A DNA stretch of 9,363 nt from Smithellaceae bacterium. Its GTDB lineage: Bacteria > Desulfobacterota > Syntrophia > Syntrophales > JAQULV01. A program made the translations under genes and the position numbers. The stretch lies in assembly GCA_028718405.1 (NCBI GenBank), contig JAQULV010000027.1, positions 1 to 9,363 on the forward strand. Direction: 5' to 3'. How positions within the stretch are numbered: position 1 is the stretch's first letter; each line of letters opens with the position of its first letter. Shown here piece after piece: positions 1-6,094 of this stretch. Under the pieces are notes generated by a model. That model saw nothing but the letters and a program-made list of their open reading frames with translations, searched no databases and was not told where the DNA came from.

Positions 1-1605
1 ACGTGGCTAGTGCACGTGGCCCTGAACCTCGAAGATTTCGAGCAGGGTCTTTCCTTCGGAAGAATGGACCAGATCCTTCTTCCGCTCTACAGAGCGGATA
101 TCGCCGCGGGGAGGCTCGCACCGGAGCGGGCGCTGGAGATCACGGCCAGCTTCTGTCTCAAGACCTGTGAGACCATGCCTCTTTACTCCCAGCGGATCGA
201 TCAATTCTTCAGCGGCAACGGCGTCGCCCAGGCCTTTACGCTGGGTGGGACCGACGCCCAAGGAAACGACGTCACCAACGAGCTGTCAGGGCTCATTCTC
301 AACGCCTATGCCCAGGTCCTCACTCGGGAGCCGGCCGTCCATGTCCGCATCCACCCTGCAACACCGTCCTGGTTCCTGGACAAGAGCGTAGAACTTCTCC
401 AGTTAGGTACGAGCCGGCCTTCGTTTTTCGGCGACGAGGCCGTTGTCCAGGCGCTTGAGTATGCCGGCATGACCCGGGAGCATGCACGCGACTACGCCGT
501 GATCGGCTGCGTGGAGATGGCAAGCCAGGGGCGAACGTACAACTCCTCCGATGCGGCCCTGTTCAACCTTCCGATCTGTCTGGAGTTGGCCTTGAACGAA
601 GGACGGCGCTTCCACGGCAAGGCCAGGATCGAAGGCCGACGGCAGTTCGGCGCAGCGACGCCGCCCGTCACGGAAATGAAGACCTTCGACGGCGTCCTGG
701 AGGCCTTCCGCGCACAGGTTCGCGACGGGGTGACCGACATGGTCAAAGTGATCACGTGGTTGGAGGAGGCCTATCGTACCGTGCGGCCCACGCCGGTCAA
801 TTCGATCGTCACCGACGGCTGCATGGCGAAAGGCAAGGACGTCACCTGGGGAGGGGGACTATACGACTACACATCCGTTCAGGCGGCGGGCCTGGCCGAT
901 GCCGGCGATTCCCTCTACGCCCTGAATAAGGTCGTTTTTGAAGACAAAAGGATGAGCCTCTCCGAGTTCGTTGAGGTCCTGAAAAATAACTTCCGCGGCC
1001 ACGAGGCCCTTCAAGCCGAACTGGCGACGAAATTCCCCCGTTACGGAAACGGTGATACCGCGGCAGACCGGATGACGCAACATGCCGCCGATGCCTTCTC
1101 CGACGCCGTCTGGGCCCATAAGAACTCCCGCGACGGCCAGTACGTGCTGGGGTTTTACTCCATGACCTACCATCTCGGCTTCGGCCGTATCACGGGAGCC
1201 TTGCCCAACGGCCGTCCGGCGGGCAAGCGCCTGTCCAACGGCCTCGCCCCTGTGGACGGGGCAGAGCGTCTGGGACCGACGGCGGTACTGCGCTCCGCCG
1301 CCTTCCTGGACAGCAGGAAATGGACGAACTGCCACGCGCTGAACCTCAAGTTCGACAAGAAGATCGTCCAGGGCGAGGCGGGGCGTAGGGCCCTGGTCGC
1401 CCTTTTCAAAAATTATTTCGCTCAGGGAGGGATGCAGGTTCAGGTAAATGTCTTGGATGCCGAGACACTCCGGGCCGCGAAGAAGGACCCCGCCTCTTAT
1501 CCGGGGATCGTGGTCAGGGTGGCCGGGTACTGCGCCTACTTCAATGATCTCCAGCCTGACGTACAGGATGAGATCATTGAAAGGACGGCCCATGGCATCG
1601 GCTGA
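1..1605 (+). CDS. Glycyl radical enzyme (PFL/diol-dehydratase superfamily), C-terminal part, 5' end outside the window
   Basis: This is an oxygen-sensitive cytoplasmic enzyme that uses a glycyl/thiyl radical pair to cleave or dehydrate an unidentified substrate. The reading frame is open back to base 1 with no stop, so the GTG at 10 is not a real start. The 534 codons seen are the C-terminal two-thirds of a family usually near 800 residues. Counting codon 1 at base 1, the thiyl cysteine is C170 in IGCVEM, with the acid/base glutamate at E172. The radical glycine is G509 in VRVAGYCAYF, and the usual C-terminal helix (DVQDEIIERT) follows. The family motif NELSGLILNAY and the loop GALPNGRPAGKRLSNG are present. 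GCVE places it with dehydratase/lyase-type GREs rather than pyruvate formate-lyase (CCVSP). From memory, residues following C170 do not match the choline-binding pattern of CutC, so I do not call it choline lyase. The adjacent activase confirms the family. Substrate unknown. Confidence 0.93.
   Translation, partial: TWLVHVALNLEDFEQGLSFGRMDQILLPLYRADIAAGRLAPERALEITASFCLKTCETMPLYSQRIDQFFSGNGVAQAFTLGGTDAQGNDVTNELSGLILNAYAQVLTREPAVHVRIHPATPSWFLDKSVELLQLGTSRPSFFGDEAVVQALEYAGMTREHARDYAVIGCVEMASQGRTYNSSDAALFNLPICLELALNEGRRFHGKARIEGRRQFGAATPPVTEMKTFDGVLEAFRAQVRDGVTDMVKVITWLEEAYRTVRPTPVNSIVTDGCMAKGKDVTWGGGLYDYTSVQAAGLADAGDSLYALNKVVFEDKRMSLSEFVEVLKNNFRGHEALQAELATKFPRYGNGDTAADRMTQHAADAFSDAVWAHKNSRDGQYVLGFYSMTYHLGFGRITGALPNGRPAGKRLSNGLAPVDGAERLGPTAVLRSAAFLDSRKWTNCHALNLKFDKKIVQGEAGRRALVALFKNYFAQGGMQVQVNVLDAETLRAAKKDPASYPGIVVRVAGYCAYFNDLQPDVQDEIIERTAHGIG
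1581..1585 (+). promoter_or_regulatory. Ribosome binding site of the GRE activase
   Basis: AAGGA lies six bases before the ATG at 1592, inside the end of the GRE gene. It supports 1592 as the start over the more upstream in-frame ATG at 1448. The stretch 1448-1591 translates to an arginine/proline-rich sequence unlike any activase N-terminus, whereas the family signature begins just after 1592. Confidence 0.7.
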
Positions 1606-2566
1606 GCCGCTCATCTTCTCCGTCCAACACTTCTGCCTCCACGACGGCCCCGGCGTCAGAAGCATTGTGTTTTTCAAAGGTTGTCCCCTGCGCTGCGGTT
1701 GGTGCCAGAACGTCGAGTCTTGGAAAGCAAGAGCCGAAATTGCCTTCAAGGCCCATCTGTGCATAAACTGCGGCACCTGTGCGGCAAAATGTCCCGCCAA
1801 GGCCATCACAACCGCGGGAAAAAGAGACGCCCGCCTTTGCAAAGGCTGCTTCACCTGTACCGATAACTGTCCGTCGGGCGCGCTCACCCGCTTCGGTTTT
1901 TCCAAATCGGTGGATGAGATCGCTTCCGAGCTGCGTCCCGAATTCTCTCTTTTCGCCTCCTCGGGGGGCGGCGTCACCTTCTCGGGCGGCGAACCGACTT
2001 TGTTTCCTGAATTCACGGCCTGCCTAGCCGAGAAGCTTCGTGCGGAGGGAATAGACGTCGTCCTCGAAACCTGCGGTCATTTCAATCGCGAACAAACTAA
2101 GCCTCTTCTGCGGCAGTTGCGGACCATCCTGTTCGATATCAAGCTGTGCGACGAGGAGAGTCACATGCTTCTTTGCGGCAGCGGAAACACCGTGATCAAA
2201 GATAATCTGCACGCCCTCGCCGCCGACCATGCGGAGGCCGGCGGGGCCCTCGTCTGGCCGCGGCTTCCTTTCATACCGGGAGTTACCGATACGGTTGAAA
2301 ACCTCCGAGGCTGGGCGGAATTTCTCGCTGCCCGGAACATCTCCTATCTGACGGTCGTACCCTATCACCCCATGGGAAATAACAAACGTCTCTGGCTAGG
2401 CCTCCCGGCAGCACAGGATTTTCGTGTGCCCTCCGCTGCCGAACTGGGGGCCGCCGAACAGCTTTTTTCCGCCTACGGGATCAGGGTCTACCGACCGGGG
2501 GAGGAGCCATGGCAGGAATATTGCAGAAAAAGCGAGAAAAGCGCCCTCGGGCCAGCAACTTATTGA
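1592..2566 (+). CDS. Glycyl radical enzyme activating enzyme (radical SAM, two extra 4Fe-4S clusters)
   Basis: This enzyme reductively cleaves S-adenosylmethionine and abstracts the hydrogen from the radical glycine of its partner GRE. The 324-residue protein opens with the activase signature FCLHDGPGVRS (residues 14-24). The CX3CX2C radical-SAM motif follows, with C31, C35 and C38 in GCPLRCGWC. A bacterial-ferredoxin-like insert carries two further 4Fe-4S sites: C57/C60/C63/C67 (CINCGTCAAKC) and C83/C86/C89/C93 (CKGCFTCTDNC). This insert is typical of activases for GREs other than pyruvate formate-lyase. The SAM-binding motif GGGVTFSGGEP is at 125-135, and DIKL and VVPYHPMG motifs follow. 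The start overlaps the GRE stop by 14 bases, so translation is probably coupled and the pair is cognate. The length is normal for the family and I see no damage. Confidence 0.95.
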   Translation: MASAEPLIFSVQHFCLHDGPGVRSIVFFKGCPLRCGWCQNVESWKARAEIAFKAHLCINCGTCAAKCPAKAITTAGKRDARLCKGCFTCTDNCPSGALTRFGFSKSVDEIASELRPEFSLFASSGGGVTFSGGEPTLFPEFTACLAEKLRAEGIDVVLETCGHFNREQTKPLLRQLRTILFDIKLCDEESHMLLCGSGNTVIKDNLHALAADHAEAGGALVWPRLPFIPGVTDTVENLRGWAEFLAARNISYLTVVPYHPMGNNKRLWLGLPAAQDFRVPSAAELGAAEQLFSAYGIRVYRPGEEPWQEYCRKSEKSALGPATY

Positions 2567-2583
2567 AGGGATTAACTTAGCGA

Positions 2584-5478
2584 GTGGTCGACAAGGAACT
2601 CATATTCGGCGGAGAGGGAATCTTTCAGACCCTTTTTGAGCAGCACCTGGAAGGAATGCTCGTTATCAACGACTATCACTTCGTCGAGTGCAACACCGCA
2701 GCACTGCAGATGATGGCCTGTACCAAGGATGAGATCATCGGCCGACATCCGGCCGATCTCTCCCCTCCCTTTCAGCCCGACGGTTCCCCCTCCCTGGAGA
2801 AGGCCAATGAATTGATGGACAGAGCCCTTTCCGGCGAACGTCTGCGTTTCGAATGGATTCTCCGGCGCGGCAAGGACGAGTTCTTTCCCGTCGAAGTGCT
2901 GCTGGGTGCCGTGGAGAAGGAAAAGCGGAAGTTTCTCTTCATAGTCTGGAAAGACATCGCCGAGATAAAGCAGGCCGAGGTGAAGCTCAGGGAGTTGGAG
3001 TTCACGATCAACGAATCCCCGGCTGTTGCTTTGCTCCTGGCGGCGGAGAAAGGTTGGCCGCTGCTCTTCGTCTCGGAGAACGTGCGTAACCTAGGATACA
3101 CCCCCGAGGATCTGACCTCGGGACGCGTCTCTCTGATCAGCTTGGCCCATCCCGATGATCGCCAGAAGATCATCGACGGCATGCGCGCCTATTCTCAAAG
3201 AAAAGACGTTCACGAGGGTTTCGTCGAGTCCTTCCGTGTCATCACCCGCAACGGGGAGACCCGTTGGGTGGATGGCCACGTCTGGGCGAGAAGCGATGCC
3301 GCGGGAAGGATTACCCATTATCAGGCGATTGTCCTGGATATAACGGAGAGAAAGCAGCTGGAAGATCTCTACCGGACGATGATTAATCAGTCCCAGGTGG
3401 GCTTCTATATCAGCCGGGACGGCAAACTACTGTATACCAACCCCTACATCCAATCGCGGTTGGGTTATTCGGCCGAGGAGATGGAGGGCTCCCCGATCAG
3501 GGCCTTCGTGCATCCCGACGATGTGGAGCGGGGATACAAGTTGGCCGTGCAGATGCTCAAAGGAAGACGCGTCACCCCTTATGAGTATCGTCTGCTGGCC
3601 AAGGACGGCCACGAGGTGTGGGTCTTAGAATCGATCAGCAGTATTTCCTACGAGGGACGCCGCGCCGTGCTGGGATGCATGATTGATATCAGCGAGCAGA
3701 AGGAGGCGGAAAGGCGACTCGGAGAAATGGAGGACTACGAATCCTCGCTTCTCCATGCCATCCCGCACGCCGTAATCGGTCTCGAAAACAGGAAGATCAT
3801 CTTTGCCAACGACGCTGCGGAAAAGGTCTTTGGCTGGAGGCCCGGCGAGCTCATCGGACAAAGCGTTCGCGTCCTGTACAGAAGCGATGAGGAGTTCGAG
3901 GCGATCTCTTCCGTCTACAAGGAGCTGGCCGTCCGAACCACCTTCGGCTTGGACCGGGAATTCCCCTGTCGCCACCGCGACGGCCACGACATCTATTGCC
4001 GGATCTCGGCTTCGCGGATCGGCGCGACAATGGTCGAAAGGAGGGTCGTCGCCACCTATGAGGATCTCACCAGGCGGCGGGAGGCTGAGGAGAGGGTACG
4101 GCGCAACGAAAACCTCCTGCGCAATATAATGAACGTCATCCCGGTGGGCCTCTGGATCACCGACGACCACGGCGTCATTATGGACAGCAACCGGGCGGGC
4201 CGCGAGATCTGGGGCGGGGCGAAGTACATCGGGCTGGAGAAGTACGGCCAGTATAAAGGCTGGTGGGGCGATACGGGTAGAAGGGTAGCCGCGGAAAAAT
4301 GGGCGGCCGCCCGGGCCTTGAAGAAAGGCGAGACGTCGTTGCGCGAGGTCGTCGATATCGAAACCTTTGACGGAAAACGAAAGACGATCTTCAATTCCGC
4401 GATTCCGCTTCTGGATGCAGGCAGGATCACCGGCGCCATTGTCGTCAACGAAGACATCACCGAGATCAAGAAGATCCAGCGACTGCTCTCCGAAAGCGAA
4501 CAGCGCTATCGGGCCCTGTTTGAAAACGCCGGCGACGCGATCTTCATCCTCGACACCAAAGGCAGGAAGAATACCGCGGGGCGGATCATCGCCGCCAACC
4601 GGGCGGCGGCGCTGATGCACGGCTACTCCATCGACGAACTCCTGAAGATGCGGATCAGGGACCTGGACGCGCCCAACGAGCGGGATAAGCTAACGGGCAG
4701 GATCGAACGGATCATGGCGGGAGAATGGATCAAAGAAGAAATCTTTCACCTGCGCAAGAACGGCACGATCTTCCCCGTCGAGATCACGGCCGGACTCCTT
4801 GAATACGGCGGACAGAAGCATATCCTGGCCATCGATCGCGACATCACCGAACGCATCCAGACCGCCGAGCAGTTGAAGAAGAGCTTCGGCAGCCTCCGCA
4901 AGGCCGTGGAGGACATCGTCTCCGCCATGGCAGGCACGATCGAGACACGGGACCCCTATACGGCAGGACATCAGCAGCGCGTTGCCAAATTGGCTCAAGC
5001 GGTCGCCGAGGAAATGGGGCTGCCCACGGAACAGGTGGAGGGCGTCAGGGTCGCGGCACTGATCCACGACATCGGGAAACTCCATGTGCCGGCGGAGATA
5101 CTGAGCAAGCCGAGCCATCTCTCCCACCCCGAGCAGGAAATGGTCAAAACCCATCCCCAGGCGGGCTACGATATCCTCAAAGACATATCGTTCCAGTGGC
5201 CCGTCGCGCTGGCCGTCCTGCAGCACCACGAAAGGCTCAACGGCTCCGGCTATCCCTTCGGACTGCTGGGAGGAGAGATCATCCTGGAAGCCAAGGTCCT
5301 GGCCGTGGCGGACATTGTGGAGGCGATGGCTTCGCACCGCCCCTATCGTCCCTCCTTAGGGTTGGTCACGGCCCTGGATGAGATTGCGACCAATCGGGGC
5401 ATTCTCTACGATGCCGCGGTGGTCGATGCCTGTTTGAGGCTCTTTGTTGAGAACAGGTTTCACTTCGATCAGACGTGA
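2584..5478 (+). CDS. Six-PAS sensor with HD-GYP domain, predicted cyclic-di-GMP phosphodiesterase
   Basis: This is a predicted soluble signalling protein of 964 residues that senses cytoplasmic cues and hydrolyses cyclic-di-GMP. I read six PAS/PAC units at about 14-131, 140-257, 263-373, 385-499, 509-629 and 639-757. Most end in the typical D-I-[TS]-E linker (LDITERK, MIDISEQK, NEDITEIK, DRDITERI). The HD-GYP domain spans about 770-960. Metal and catalytic residues are visible: H796, H828/D829 in LIHDIGK, H857, H881/H882 in HHE, the GYP triad at 889-891 (HHERLNGSGYP) and D910 in VADIVEAM. There is no signal peptide, membrane segment, receiver, kinase or GGDEF domain. The GTG at 2584 is the first start after an in-frame TAG at 2578, and PAS1 begins almost at once, so this start is sensible. 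The ribosome site (GAAGGG at 2565-2570) is rather distant. It follows the activase by 17 bases, probably in the same transcript. PAS ligands cannot be read from sequence. Confidence 0.92.
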   Translation: MVDKELIFGGEGIFQTLFEQHLEGMLVINDYHFVECNTAALQMMACTKDEIIGRHPADLSPPFQPDGSPSLEKANELMDRALSGERLRFEWILRRGKDEFFPVEVLLGAVEKEKRKFLFIVWKDIAEIKQAEVKLRELEFTINESPAVALLLAAEKGWPLLFVSENVRNLGYTPEDLTSGRVSLISLAHPDDRQKIIDGMRAYSQRKDVHEGFVESFRVITRNGETRWVDGHVWARSDAAGRITHYQAIVLDITERKQLEDLYRTMINQSQVGFYISRDGKLLYTNPYIQSRLGYSAEEMEGSPIRAFVHPDDVERGYKLAVQMLKGRRVTPYEYRLLAKDGHEVWVLESISSISYEGRRAVLGCMIDISEQKEAERRLGEMEDYESSLLHAIPHAVIGLENRKIIFANDAAEKVFGWRPGELIGQSVRVLYRSDEEFEAISSVYKELAVRTTFGLDREFPCRHRDGHDIYCRISASRIGATMVERRVVATYEDLTRRREAEERVRRNENLLRNIMNVIPVGLWITDDHGVIMDSNRAGREIWGGAKYIGLEKYGQYKGWWGDTGRRVAAEKWAAARALKKGETSLREVVDIETFDGKRKTIFNSAIPLLDAGRITGAIVVNEDITEIKKIQRLLSESEQRYRALFENAGDAIFILDTKGRKNTAGRIIAANRAAALMHGYSIDELLKMRIRDLDAPNERDKLTGRIERIMAGEWIKEEIFHLRKNGTIFPVEITAGLLEYGGQKHILAIDRDITERIQTAEQLKKSFGSLRKAVEDIVSAMAGTIETRDPYTAGHQQRVAKLAQAVAEEMGLPTEQVEGVRVAALIHDIGKLHVPAEILSKPSHLSHPEQEMVKTHPQAGYDILKDISFQWPVALAVLQHHERLNGSGYPFGLLGGEIILEAKVLAVADIVEAMASHRPYRPSLGLVTALDEIATNRGILYDAAVVDACLRLFVENRFHFDQT

Positions 5479-5497
5479 CCCCAGCCATTCATTGGCC

Positions 5498-5526
5498 TTG
5501 CAATTTCCCTCGACAACCGCTAGATT
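5498..5526 (+). promoter_or_regulatory. Possible sigma70-type promoter of ppiB
   Basis: TTGCAA (5498-5503) and TAGATT (5521-5526) are separated by exactly 17 bases. Each matches its consensus hexamer at four of six positions. The site lies in the only gap between the sensor gene and ppiB and would give a leader of about 30 bases. Found by eye, so a chance match is possible. ppiB could also be read through from the sensor gene, as I see no terminator after it. Confidence 0.4.
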
Positions 5527-5563
5527 CCGGCCAGCAAGATAAACCAACAAACGGGAGACAGAT

Positions 5564-6046
5564 ATGATCAGATTCTCGACAACGCTGGGCGATATCGTCA
5601 TCGAGCTCTTCGAAAAGGATGCCCCGACCACCTGTGCAAACTTCCGGACCTATGTGGAGGATGGTTTTTTCAACGGCACCATCTTCCACCGCGTGATCCC
5701 GGGCTTTGTTATCCAGGGGGGAGGGTTTACGGAAAGGATGCAACAGAAGTCTACCAAGGCGCCCATCAAGAATGAGGCGGCCAACGGTCTGAAAAATGAA
5801 CGGGGATCCCTTTCCATGGCCAGGACGTCCGCGGTGGACAGCGCCACCTCACAGTTCTTCATCAATCTCGCCGACAATGCCTTCCTCGATCACGGAACGA
5901 GGGATTTCGGCTACGCGGTCTTCGCTAAGGTTGTGGAAGGCATGGACGTGGTGGACAAGATCGCCGCCGTCCCAACCACGAACATGGGGATGCACAGCGA
6001 TGTCCCGCTGGTTCCCGTTGTCATAAATTCCGCCTGCATCGAATGA
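5564..6046 (+). CDS. ppiB: Cytoplasmic peptidyl-prolyl cis-trans isomerase, cyclophilin type
   Basis: This enzyme catalyses cis/trans isomerisation of Xaa-Pro peptide bonds and assists protein folding. The 160-residue protein is a single cyclophilin domain without a signal peptide, close in length and motif content to Escherichia coli PpiB. Active-site residues are recognisable: H42/R43 in FHRVIPGF, Q51 in IQGGG, M85 in [18 protein letters not shown], then Q97 and F99. Near the usual cyclosporin-contact tryptophan there is F107 (NAFLDHG), as in other bacterial cyclophilins, which predicts weak cyclosporin binding. The [15 protein letters not shown] stretch is also characteristic. A good ribosome site (GGGAG, 5553-5557) lies six bases before the ATG. 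It is probably a housekeeping gene unrelated in function to its neighbours, and it ends just before a terminator. Confidence 0.96.
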   Translation: MIRFSTTLGDIVIELFEKDAPTTCANFRTYVEDGFFNGTIFHRVIPGFVIQGGGFTERMQQKSTKAPIKNEAANGLKNERGSLSMARTSAVDSATSQFFINLADNAFLDHGTRDFGYAVFAKVVEGMDVVDKIAAVPTTNMGMHSDVPLVPVVINSACIE

Positions 6047-6053
6047 AACAAAC

Positions 6054-6082
6054 AAAAAGCGGCGGCCCCACGCCGCCCTTTT
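6054..6082. terminator. Bidirectional rho-independent terminator between ppiB and the ceramidase gene
   Basis: A perfect six-base-pair GC stem (GGCGGC 6061-6066 with GCCGCC 6072-6077) closes a five-base loop. G6059 can pair with C6078 with one bulged base. An A-run (6054-6058) precedes the stem and TTTT (6079-6082) follows it. Read from the plus strand this ends ppiB. Read from the minus strand the stem is followed by TTTTTGTTTGTTT, a stronger T-tract, so it can end the ceramidase gene too. It lies in the 48-base gap between the two convergent stop codons. Confidence 0.85.
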
Positions 6083-6094
6083 GCGACCTTTCCA

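Noticed and set aside
1448..1591. N-terminal extension of the activase to the ATG at 1448
   Set aside because: The added 48 residues are low-complexity out-of-frame translation of the GRE gene. The ATG at 1592 has a ribosome site and lies 39 bases before the activase signature.
859..2016. Long minus-strand reading frame (385 codons) opposite the GRE and activase
   Set aside because: It lies antisense to two well-supported genes, has no recognisable motifs, and reflects GC-rich codon bias of the plus-strand genes.
3625..4620. Minus-strand reading frame (331 codons) opposite the PAS region
   Set aside because: Shadow of the sensor gene. The composition is unlike a real protein and the plus-strand frame shows clear PAS motifs throughout.
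5491..5510. TTGGCCTTGCA as a possible sigma54 promoter upstream of ppiB
   Set aside because: The GG and GC elements do not have the required spacing of about ten bases between them.
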